A stretch of 14,045 nt of DNA from the NCBI GenBank assembly GCA_028565635.1, contig JAOXYB010034584.1:1-14045 (forward strand). The letters are read 5' to 3'. This document shows positions 1 through 7,691 of the stretch, piece after piece. Positions within the stretch are counted from its first letter, which is position 1. Each line of letters begins with the position of its first letter. The position numbers and the translations under genes were made by a program. Origin of the DNA: Phoronis ovalis (lineage: Eukaryota; Phoronida; Phoronidae). The notes under the pieces are model-generated. The model was given only the letters and a program-made list of their open reading frames with translations. It did not search any database and had not been told where the DNA came from.

Positions 1-84
1 CTATTAACTATTAACTATTAACTATTAACTATTAACTATTAACTATTAACTATTAACTATTAACTATTAACTATTAACTATTAA
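1..84. repeat. Perfect (CTATTAA)n satellite, 12 copies, open at the left edge
   Basis: Twelve uninterrupted 7-bp CTATTAA units fill the first 84 bases and break off at ACTAACG. The array touches the window edge, so its true length is unknown. It lies just beyond the last visible mucolipin exon and is therefore probably intronic. It is not a TTAGGG-type telomere repeat. Confidence 0.97.
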
Positions 85-106
85 ACTAACGACCATACGT
101 TACTAC

Positions 107-183
107 TGAGGTGGATGGGAAAATCAATTGTATGCTTAGGCCATATGTATCTTCTTCGTACAAATATTCTCCTTCGCATACTG
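107..183 (-). CDS. Probable next mucolipin exon (luminal domain)
   Basis: Joining after ACAACAG at 623 restores frame and gives TTAVCEGEYLYEEDTYG, then LSIQLIFPSTS. The Cys falls where mucolipins have the ETEC/VTDC cysteine that closes the first luminal disulfide. The alternating hydrophobic strand before the exon end resembles the LTLxFxRL segment. The acceptor is ACAACCAG (exon from 183), or CAGCAG (from 180) with the same frame. The donor is uncertain: GTAGTA after 107, or GTAACG after 104; both leave phase 0. The pyrimidine tract is weak, so this is less secure than the other exons. Confidence 0.55.
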
Positions 184-2642
184 CTGGTTGTAATTATAAG
201 TATAGTATTATAGATAACTATCTATTATTTCTTAAATTTGAATATTTTTGTATGAGATGCACATGTTGGTATTTTATTAACACCCATGGAACAGAAAACT
301 AAACTTGGCATGCAAGATTTGCTTCACGTTATCTCTAGCGTCACCCACATATTTGTCCCGCGTCGATAGATATTATTAGTAAAGTTTTGGCATATATTAA
401 AAACTATCAAATTACTGGTGGGTTGCTGTTATTAACCATGCACTTCTAAAATGGGATATCTATTCCTAAAACGGGCTCTTTTAATACGTTTTAATATTGT
501 TTGTTTTCATATAAGAACAGATTAGGGTTAAGCGTGCAAGTTATAATTCAAGTTATGGTATATCGTTGTGTCAAACATGATCTTTTATGGAATAAAAGTT
601 TTAAAAAAAGTTTTTAAATCACCTGTTGTAGATTCTGGATTAGTTATGTACGTTTCATTGAATGCAAATATCTTGTTCAATTTCAAGGAAGTAATACACA
701 TCTTCATCAACGGTTTGGTATCATTTCCTGAATTAAAATTATATGTCCCCAGCGATATTTCTTCGGTTTGGTTGTACTGAAAAAATGTCAAATTAGTGGT
801 TTGTAAAGAGGAATTATTCAGCGGAAGCTTCATCGAATGCTCAGTAATTCCATTTGGGAAATGTATCGCACATGAAACGTAGACAAGCTAGAGTCATAAC
901 TGAAAACATGTCCTCACATTATAAACATTGGGCTATATTATTTAAAATATTTTTTGAAAAGACACTTCTAATATAAATTGTATATCTTGCCTATTTTCTT
1001 CGAAACATATATTTATTTTTGTATTTTAAACCACAGTCATCCCATTATTTGACATAATGGTAAAGCAGTTAATGTTTTGGACCAGTCCACTAAATAATAA
1101 AAGGTGATACTATTTAAGTGGGGCCTGTATTTCTTTATTGCTATAAAAAGTCACTACTAAAATGGGATTTCTATTGTGCTAGAACGGTCTCTTTTAGTAC
1201 ATTTTGATGTCCCAATGTTTGTTTTTCAGACAAGAAAAGATTAGGGTTAAGTGCATATTATAACTCAAGTTATTGTACATCTTCGACAAGTAGACTGCTT
1301 TTTAGGCAAATTTATTACATGTTATTACGATTACAAGTTGCAAATAAATTTCTAGTTAATGGACTAAATCCAACGTATTATCAATTAAGCCTCTTTATTT
1401 GACTCCTCATTGTTTTCCAATGTAATCTTCATAATCGTTGATAAGTCTGGGTATGATTTCCTTACCGACATGGTTATATTTATTTTTTTTCTGCGCACAG
1501 CTGATATAGTTTCCATTACTACAACTTGTATCCTTTTAAACTAATAGTCCGCAGATATTTTACCGACACTATTTATTATTTTCAACACAAGTTTTATCTG
1601 TTGTTTTAATTTTCCGTCATTTTGGGATGAATTTGGGATAAAAATGTTACTTGTGAGTGTGAAAAATAGTAAGGGAAATATAAGAACCGGGAGATTTTCA
1701 TTCCTTAGATATAACAATTCGGAAGTAGCTATTCTTTTTTGTAAGATAAAGCGATGAGAAACACGCCCTTGGTTTTCAGTGCTACACTCACTATATTGTT
1801 AGAATTAATTAACAAAGCTACAACCGATCTTTATTTGTAAAGGCCAAGGCGTATTGTAAGCAATGCCGTCACACTGATAATTACTCTATGTCGTGGATCG
1901 ACGTTATTAAAATTTCGAAACCAATTAAGATTACTTATGAAATAAATGATATTAAATATTTAACCACACTCACTCTTTTCATCGCATAGTTTATTTTGTC
2001 GATTAATTCTTCTTTTGTGTAGACTGCAAACGCCCCTACTGCAGGGGGGTAGGGCATGGCTTCGTATGTTGCATCCCAGTCTTTTAAATATAAATGTTTA
2101 AACGTAATTACGTTGTTCTCTATAAATTCTACATGAGATGCACGATCAATCCCAAATAAAATCAGCTGAAAGAAAATAACTGTTTCAGTCGACAGTCAAA
2201 GCATATATCAGCACTACTACTATTGCGATTCTATAATGGTGTGAATGGATATCCCATTGTTTAAAGGTAGATATAGAACAAAGTGTTGTCTCTATTCAAA
2301 TAAGCTAATATTACATTCTAAAAAAAAATTATGATTAGTGAAAACGGATAAACGTTTATGTACGCGTCTGACATATCGCACAACTGAATTTCATTTATTT
2401 TTTACTAAATAAAACTGCAAATATTTGACACTTTGTGAATTTTAAGATGCAATAACAGACAGGTAAAAACAACTTACCTCTGCTGTAACTAATATTATCT
2501 TACATAGCTGCAGTATTAACTTCATAGGAAAACGTTTTTTTGTTTTCCATTTTTCGCATGGTGTCTTGGACATCCATTTTAATTTCTTTCTCATATCATC
2601 CTCGATAGAAGAAGATTTCTGATAATTATTCATAAACGGCAT
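107..2642 (-). CDS. Mucolipin (TRPML) cation channel, 5' part of a split gene
   Basis: Gene-level entry joining four minus-strand exons: 2642-2478, 2165-1974, 776-623 and about 183-107. Mucolipins are six-pass, non-selective cation channels of lysosomes and endosomes, opened by PI(3,5)P2. The joined product has, in order, a basic N-terminal segment, the S1 helix and most of the large S1-S2 luminal domain. Each exon matches the family in the expected order and all junctions keep frame (phases 0, 0 and 1). The three introns are 312, 1197 and about 439 bp. S2-S6, the pore loop and the C-terminal tail lie outside the window. No frameshift or internal stop was seen, so the gene looks functional. 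Whether coding starts at 2642 or in an upstream exon is open. Invertebrates usually carry one or a few such genes; I cannot assign a paralogue number. Confidence 0.85.
441..570 (+). repeat. Dispersed direct repeat, copy 1
   Basis: This is a diverged copy of 1152-1287. Shared blocks in order are CTAAAATGGGAT, CGG(G/T)CTCTTTTA, TGTTTGTTTT, then GATTAGGGTTAAG and CAAGTTAT(T/G)GTA. It lies in the mucolipin intron between the two luminal-domain exons. It shows no coding sequence and no recognised transposon family; it is probably a fragment of a non-autonomous dispersed element. Confidence 0.8.
623..776 (-). CDS. Mucolipin exon: luminal domain with glycosylation sites
   Basis: The 154-bp exon lies between acceptor CATTTTTTCAG (with an ACTAAT branch-site match about 20 bases upstream) and donor ACAG|GTGATT; it enters in phase 0 and leaves in phase 1. 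It begins YNQTEEISLGTYNF, aligning with the family motif YxxxxxxSVGxYxY. It continues through LMKMCITS and AFNETYITNPESTT, which match the C-x(20-25)-NxTxxIxP region. The Cys of KMC would pair with the Cys in the next exon, as in the first luminal disulfide of TRPML1. Three N-glycosylation sequons (NQT, NDT, NET) suit a luminal domain. An open minus-strand frame extends to 833 and to the stop at 585, but those flanks are intron. Confidence 0.85.
1152..1287 (+). repeat. Dispersed direct repeat, copy 2
   Basis: This is the partner of 441-570, in the same orientation and collinear over about 130 bases with several short indels. It lies in the 1197-bp intron upstream of the 776-623 exon, so the two copies bracket that exon. 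The rest of the intron (777-1151, 1288-1973) shows no further feature. Confidence 0.8.
1974..2165 (-). CDS. Mucolipin exon: end of S1 and first part of the luminal domain
   Basis: This exon of exactly 64 codons enters after a strong acceptor (ATTTTCTTTCAG) and leaves at AGA|GTGAGT, both in phase 0. It completes S1 as LILFGID, directly continuing ILVTAE from the previous exon. The family hallmark NNVITFKHLYLKDWD follows, then YPPAVGAFAVYTKEELID, which matches the invertebrate mucolipin luminal pattern (xYPPAxGxxAxYxKxEL) better than the shorter vertebrate loop. In the mammalian structures this segment belongs to the luminal polycystin-mucolipin domain that tetramerises above the pore. The end (KINYAMKR) corresponds to the helix preceding the VSxGxYxY motif in the next exon. 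Confidence 0.92.
2478..2642 (-). CDS. Mucolipin exon: N-terminus, polybasic segment and first part of S1
   Basis: The exon reads 55 codons from an ATG at 2642 to a textbook donor GAG|GTAAGT (GT at 2477-2476). Residues 13-37 (IEDDMRKKLKW, then TPCEKWKTKKR) match the conserved mucolipin block that binds PI(3,5)P2 in the mammalian channels, including the invariant PCxK. Residues 38-55 (FPMKLILQLCKIILVTAE) begin the S1 helix. An in-frame TAA lies four codons upstream of the ATG, so either this ATG (A at -3) is the start behind a spliced 5' leader, or coding enters at an acceptor such as the one ending TTATCAG at 2619. No ERxLL-type lysosomal dileucine signal is visible in this short N-terminus, unlike human TRPML1. 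Confidence 0.85.
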
Positions 2643-3077
2643 ATTTACAGCAATTTAGTTTCTGTTAACTAATGAAAATTAATATATCGAACTGTATTTA
2701 ATATTCATTTTAAGCCGAGCTTATGCTCGAACAATGAAACTTATTATAATCACAGACATACCAGTGCTGTGTAACTTGTGAAGGTATAATAGCAAATCAT
2801 ATGATTCGGATCAAACTAAAATCTTGATACCGGTGACCTTTATTTCTATTATTCATTGATTACAGTTATCTGTTTTACACCAACGCTCGCGCTGACAGAT
2901 CAGTGAACAATACACACAGCTGATCATATATTTTCTATCGGATCACTGGTGGGTTTCTTGAAGCTATCTTACAAGGTGCGTCTGCCTTAAAGTGTATCGT
3001 AAATCTAAACTTAGGCTAAATTTAATCATAAACGCATCGTAATCTTAGAGTTAAAATGAACGGAGTTTCGAGACACC
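2643..3077. other. Upstream leader/intron region, no firm gene
   Basis: AT-rich sequence above the mucolipin ATG. On the minus strand, ATTTTCATTAG and GTTAACAG at about 2665-2680 could be acceptors for a 5' leader intron. A short GC-richer patch at 2880-2900 (CGCTCGCGCTGACAG) could be part of a leader or promoter. Nothing is decisive. Confidence 0.4.
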
Positions 3078-3200
3078 ATGTACCACTCTCTAGAATCGAA
3101 ACTGATACGGAAATGGTTACTGCTTATACTATGGACATTGCCACTGTCTGCTATAGGAGTGTTAGTTTCTGCTATTATAGACCAGGTCTCTCTCTTTTAA
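3078..3200 (+). CDS. Candidate 40-codon membrane-anchored peptide or first exon
   Basis: The ATG has a good context (ACACCATG). The frame reads MYHSLESKLIRKW followed by a hydrophobic run LLLILWTLPLSAIGVLVSAI and a stop. Basic residues before a 20-residue hydrophobic core resemble a signal anchor. A weak donor (CCAG|GTCTCT) near 3184 would allow it to be a first exon. The same stretch is also open in other frames, including a minus-strand frame, because it is locally less AT-rich, so chance is a real alternative. No family is recognised and no partner exon was found. Confidence 0.2.
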   Translation: MYHSLESKLIRKWLLLILWTLPLSAIGVLVSAIIDQVSLF

Positions 3201-4034
3201 CGTGAAATACAGTGTTATTTCTTAATTTAAAAAGAGGAACATCGCAAACTGTGTCTATTGACAATGTTTTACTTCGTCCAATTTACCCCTAATTTATAAA
3301 TATAATAAAAAGTTCGCAGAAATTTGGAGAAAAATTTATTATACCCAATAACAAGAATAACACCTATGCCATTGTGAAAACGGGATAGTAACTGATTGTA
3401 ATGTGGAGGGCGATGAAGAAACCACAATTGAATAGACACCAAAGCATTTATTTCCAATTTTATAAATTTAACTCCGCAAATATTTGAAATTAGTTTTAGT
3501 GGTTACAAATCGAATAAACAGCTCTACAATGCATATTGTATGCGGCTAGGGCACAACTGTTGTTTTGTTTTGTTTTTCACGTATACACATTAACAGATTC
3601 ACAATATGTACATGTATATACATTGGTCGTTAAGCATTATCAATTGCAACTTCAAAACGCTGTCTTTAAAACTGAAAGCCATCGGGTGACACTTGTATAA
3701 ATCACAGACTTGACAGCATGCTAAAAATAAATAAAGTACACCTGTATTTTTCACTGAAAGTTATTCAAAAATAGTGGGTCATCACTGTTCGGTATTGTTC
3801 TGAATGTGTCCAAGAGATAGGTTAACCTTAAGATAGCTTCTTAAAATTAGATATTTAGTTGATGAAACTAGTTTCGACTTGAAATCTTCCATCAGTCACA
3901 TATGCTGACAGTGAATGGCATGAGAGTTCTGTGAAACAAGCCAAAGTAATGTTATCCGTTTTATGAATGCGGAGTTTATTGTAAGTTTCTACGGGTAGTC
4001 GCTTTTTATTCATTGATCTTTTAAAGGCAAGAGA
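3201..4034. other. No gene supported; possible 5' leader of the mucolipin gene
   Basis: No convincing coding frame. On the minus strand 4010-3855 is open for about 50 codons directly downstream of the ETS/CRE element, and CTTAAG|GTTAAC at 3827-3826 could be a leader donor. This fits an untranslated first exon but is speculative. Confidence 0.25.
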
Positions 4035-4049
4035 TGACGTCACTTCCGG
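4035..4049 (-). promoter_or_regulatory. Composite ETS/CRE promoter element
   Basis: The minus strand reads CCGGAAGTGACGTCA: an ETS core (CCGGAAGT) overlapping a full palindromic CRE (TGACGTCA). This exact 15-base composite is known from mammalian housekeeping promoters, where GABP-type ETS factors and CREB/ATF factors bind it. It lies between the end of the 4313-4552 ORF and the mucolipin gene, so it could drive mucolipin leftwards. A TATAAA at about 4075 on the plus strand leaves rightward transcription possible. Confidence 0.6.
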
Positions 4050-4312
4050 AAATCACTGGTACTGATCGGCTTTCTATAAATTGTATACATTGCTGGTAGG
4101 GTAATTATAAGATACGCTAATAATGCAAAATCCATCGAGAAACGCATGTCATTGGTTAATAAAAGGAATCCGACGATGTTTCGAAATATGTAGTTAGCAT
4201 ATACAGGTGGTCTAGCTACTTTAACATCTTATCAAATAATATTTCTAAAACACGCCCTCGCAAGTTAACACTCCAAGCTGGCCACCACCGTGTATCTATC
4301 CTCGTTTTCCTT

Positions 4313-4552
4313 CTAATAATTATAAATATCGTCACCATATGGTACAACGTACACGCCATTTACTCCGCCTTGCTCGTGGCGTATTTGAGGCATTGGCATT
4401 GGATACCTTTTTCGACGTTTGTAGCTTTTCTTACCCAAACGTGCTTTAAAGCACAGTGTAAGAATTACAAGAATAATTATGATGATTCCAATTCCTATCA
4501 ACACCCATACGAACAGATAGTCCGGGTACGTAACATTCTTTACTGTGAGCAT
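4313..4552 (-). CDS. Small single-pass membrane protein or terminal exon (79 codons)
   Basis: The ATG-to-TAG frame has protein-like composition. A sequon (NVT, residues 6-8) precedes a hydrophobic helix at about residues 13-34 (FVWVLIGIGIIIIILVILTL). A strongly basic stop-transfer stretch follows (KARLGKKSYKRRKR), then PMPMPQ and a tyrosine-rich tail ending VYVVPYGDDIYNY. This predicts a type I topology with a short cytosolic tail whose tyrosines could be phosphorylated or used for sorting. A possible acceptor (GCTCACAG at 4549-4542) just inside the ATG would instead make it the last exon of a receptor-like gene whose ectodomain exons lie at higher coordinates; I could not find them. No family is recognised. 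No canonical AATAAA was seen before the ETS/CRE element. Confidence 0.5.
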   Translation of the reverse strand: MLTVKNVTYPDYLFVWVLIGIGIIIIILVILTLCFKARLGKKSYKRRKRYPMPMPQIRHEQGGVNGVYVVPYGDDIYNY

Positions 4553-4810
4553 ACTTGCTTATCTTGTTCAATCGAAGTATATGCGTATTCAATGTGTATA
4601 TTTAGCTGATATAAAATACTCTTCTTAATCTACAAGAGCATTTTTTGTATAATGACCCAGATCCCCTGACAAGGATATTAAATCTATTTTTGATACCCCA
4701 TTGTAAGTTGTGCTTATTCATATTTGTTATTGTATTGTTATCAGACCGGTTTTTATCCGAATGCTTTCTTCGCATGGTCTGTCAAACCTAAAGCACTAAA
4801 AGGTGCAAGC

Positions 4811-4897
4811 ATTATATGTTAGTATAGAGTTTATATCATTATGTGTTAGTATAGAGTTTATATCATTATATGTTAGTATAGAGTTTATATCATTATA
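4811..4897. repeat. 27-bp tandem repeat, 3.2 copies
   Basis: Units start at 4811, 4838 and 4865 with core GTTAGTATAGAGTTTATATC. Copy 2 differs from the others by one base (ATTATG for ATTATA). A partial fourth unit ends at about 4897. The array is AT-rich and non-coding. Confidence 0.95.
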
Positions 4898-5544
4898 ATG
4901 CATACTACTTCCTCACTTTGACAAAATACACTTTACCTTTCAAACACCAACTGTAAGTAAACAGTAACTTATTGGTTAAATGGAGATGTAAACGCGTATA
5001 TATTATTTTATTTCAAGTAGAAAAGGTAAATGCTCCTTATTTTTTTACTTTTGTGAATGCAATTTATTGAGAAAAGTATTAAAGTATCTATTCAAAGCAT
5101 ATGTCATCCTAAATAGAGGTTTTAAAAAAGTTGTGTACATTTTGTTCATGATTTTTTCATATTATATTCATATAAAAAATTATACTAATGATAAATGGAA
5201 CGCAGATCTATTACATGTATATATGCATATATGCATCTGGCTGTCACAAATACTTTCATATATACTAACTTAGTGGTGTTTGTAACAGATTAGTATAAAT
5301 CCGGAAAACCGGTAATGCAGGTATGCTGTTGATGCAAAGTTGCAGCGTATTCTCATGGATAAACGGCTAGTTCAGTTATAGGTTTCATTTCAATGTTTGA
5401 TATTAGGATTGCTGCTGTTAGGCAGCTATCCTACTGAGTTTGTACGTATTATTTGCTGTGTTTTTTCTTTCCAATTTCAAGATAGTTGTTTCCCAAATTA
5501 AATACGGCCAGTAGTAGAGACATGGCACTTAAGGTGTGACATCC
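4898..5544. other. No gene seen
   Basis: AT-rich non-coding DNA. The only long open frame (5067-5273) begins at TTG, has biased low-complexity composition and no splice context. Palindromic TATATGCATATATGCAT lies near 5218-5234. Confidence 0.5.
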
Positions 5545-5925
5545 TTGGAGTGGGCTATTAATGACCTTGAGATCAAAGGGTCATTTAGAGGTCAAAGACC
5601 AAATTTCTAAAATTCTCCAAAATGTACCATTGTCATTTTAATGGCTTGTAAGGTTGTGTCTTTTTGACATGATGATCTTTTCCATTAATTTATGTAGGAG
5701 AAATCCTATTCCTCAAGAACAGTTGGTTGTGCTGGTGTTGTTTACTTATGAACTTCCCCAGGTTGAAGAAAGATTAATGAGACGACCTAGAGGTCAAAGG
5801 TCATCTTGAGCTCAAGAATGCAAAACGTCAAAATTACATTAAATTTACAAACATGAGATTAATATATCAATAAGTTGTCATCCAGAGGTCATAGGTTCAT
5901 TTTGAGGCAAATAAAAGAAAACATC
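5545..5925. repeat. GGTCA-rich decayed dispersed repeat, two or three copies
   Basis: Related segments at about 5556-5620 and 5772-5842 share ATTAATGA, a run of AGGTCA-like half-sites and a closing (C/T)AAAATT. A shorter related segment sits at 5880-5915 (CCAGAGGTCATAGGTTCATTTTGAGG). The spacing of the first two is 216 bp. GGTCA-rich repeats of this style occur in mollusc genomes; the family assignment is inference. Confidence 0.6.
5791..5803 (+). promoter_or_regulatory. Perfect DR1 nuclear-receptor motif inside the repeat
   Basis: AGGTCA-A-AGGTCA is an exact direct repeat with one-base spacing, the binding form used by RXR, HNF4 and COUP-TF type receptors. It sits within the GGTCA-rich repeat, so it may simply be repeat sequence rather than a working element. 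Confidence 0.3.
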
Positions 5926-7385
5926 GAGTTAGTTTTGTTAAATATTTAATGTTATTTTTGTTGTTTACTGGATTTTTCTATGTTTATCTTCTTTTGAATA
6001 GGTTACTTGATTTCCCATATTGTTTTTATTATTAGTTATGCTGTAGACAACAAACCTATTGATTTTGTTTCTTTTGTTACATATATGGAGTGGGTTATAT
6101 GAGGTTATCCAGGAAGTCATAACACTCAATAGTAGTAATCATTGGCTTTGCTAAAAGGGCTATCTGGTTCAATAGCAATTACACGTTTAATATTAATCCA
6201 GGAAACTGATATCGGCAATGTCTTGACCTTTAAAACATCACTAAATTATGTGTTAAAGTGAAATAATTCAGACTATTTTGCTTCTTAATCTTTAAAAGTG
6301 TTTTAAAATTGATTCGTAAATTACATGTTTACACGAACAATGGTCTAATTTTCCGCCACGGCGTGTCGCTGGCACTGCTTACATTGCAATCTTGCCTTAA
6401 CAACACATGCTACTGAGCTTGTTAGCGGTAACAGGAACTGCAGGCATGCAGATTAATAAAAACGTCAACTGCTAACTGAAAACATTAGTTTTACATGCAA
6501 TCACGGGTTTGTTTTGGCACTGGGGCATTCATTAACCTTTACGGCTCTCGACAAGTTTCTAAGATATTTTTTTAACATGGATATTCTGACGACTGAAACT
6601 GAATTGATTCCGGCAGTTAAAAGTGTATATATACATACCATGAACGATATGAAAATCTATAAGCATCTCAGTATCTGGCGTAACCTATTTGAATACTTAT
6701 AGAAAGAATGATAGAGAGTGTGGTATTTAGGTTCGAGTAGAGTACAAACTAAGTGTGCATAAAACTACCACATTGTCTGAAGAGTAGTTCAGCGTCCGTT
6801 TAGCACCAGCTTACATTCGAATGTAGAAAAAATACAGGTTACTTAAAAAGACACTTTAAGGATTTGCATTTGTAGACACTAATAGACTAGCGTTAATTTT
6901 CTAGAGTATGTTCAATACGCGCTCGTTAATAAACCGTGATTGTAATTTGAACAAGATATAAATATTGTTGTAACGTAGATTCCTTATCATTACTTGGTAA
7001 CAGCTGGTACAGTTCTTCACCTACATGTAGAATTAACTTTCCTATAACGAGAAGTTTAATTTCAGCTAATCTAATTAATAAAAAAAAACTTAATGACTAA
7101 GATGCAGCGACTAATTGAATATAAAGGCAAACTTTAAAAAGAAAACAGATTGAAAAGAGGGTCATTTATCCTACTCGAACAGTAATCGGCATTAGAAGTA
7201 GGATGTGCGTGTATTGTGGTTTGGAATTCTCTTTTAGGTAGGCTTACTATAAGTTCTATTTCATGTTTTAAACAAGTTTATCATCATTATGTGTCGGCAA
7301 TGAAACTCAACATGGATATTTTTTATTAAAGAATTATTCAACAACTAGTTTAGTTTAAGTCTTTACTTTGCTACTAAAAATCGAA
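5926..7385. other. About 1.46 kb without a supported gene
   Basis: AT-rich sequence. A GC-richer patch at 6350-6450 has no long frame in any phase. The frame at 6514-6702 starts from TTG with no splice signals and is likely chance. No RNA gene was recognised. Confidence 0.5.
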
Positions 7386-7591
7386 CTTCGGCTAGGGGAT
7401 CTATAACGTTTAACAATCACCGATCGAGTCCCGCCTAAGTCTCCATCTCTGTATGCTTCGGCTAGGGGATCTATAACGTTTAACAATCACCGATCGAGTC
7501 CCGCCTAAGTCTCCATCTCTGTATGCTTCGGCTAGGGGATCTATAACGTTTAACAATCACCGATCGAGTCCCGCCTAAGTCTCCATCTCTG
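7386..7591. repeat. 70-bp tandem repeat, three identical copies
   Basis: Units begin CTTCGGCTAGGGGATC at 7386, 7456 and 7526. The copies are identical over all compared bases; the third ends after CATCTCTG at 7591. The unit is GC-richer than its surroundings. A 70-bp period is not a multiple of three, so this is not a protein repeat. GATCGAGTCCCGCC inside the unit resembles a tRNA B box (GGTTCGANTCC) but has no matching T-stem, so a tRNA-derived SINE origin is only a guess. Confidence 0.97.
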
Positions 7592-7619
7592 GATATGTAA
7601 GACCCATGGATTTTAACTA

Positions 7620-7688
7620 AACGTACAACGTATATTCGGACGAGAACTATATCTATGTATCCGATTGATCTAGGGGATGACAGCGTTT
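7620..7688. repeat. Decayed additional unit of the 70-bp array
   Basis: Past the third copy, AACGTACAAC, CGGACGAG, ATCTATGTAT, then CTAGGGGAT and CGTTT recur in the same order as in the unit (AACGTTTAAC, CGATCGAG, ATCTCTGTAT, CTAGGGGAT, CGTTT). The second CTAGGGGAT lies 138 bp after that of copy 3, close to two periods. Confidence 0.6.
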
Positions 7689-7691
7689 CTG

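Noticed and set aside
520-535. TTAGGGTTA resembling the animal telomere repeat, also at about 1240
   Set aside because: Only about one and a half units, and it recurs simply because it belongs to the dispersed repeat pair.
568-780. Plus-strand 70-codon frame
   Set aside because: It is the antisense shadow of the mucolipin exon at 776-623, which has family matches and splice sites.
3855-4043. Minus-strand 62-codon frame beside the ETS/CRE element
   Set aside because: It starts from GTG, has no family and no good in-frame donor. It may be transcribed as leader, but I do not call it coding.
4370-4609. Plus-strand 79-codon frame
   Set aside because: Antisense of the 4313-4552 membrane ORF; composition is not protein-like.
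5067-5273. 68-codon plus-strand frame
   Set aside because: It begins at TTG, is dominated by AT-rich codons and has no splice or domain support.
7386-7591. 70-bp array as a CRISPR or tRNA cluster
   Set aside because: There are no variable spacers between repeats, so no CRISPR; the B-box-like piece lacks a T-stem and an A box, so no tRNA.
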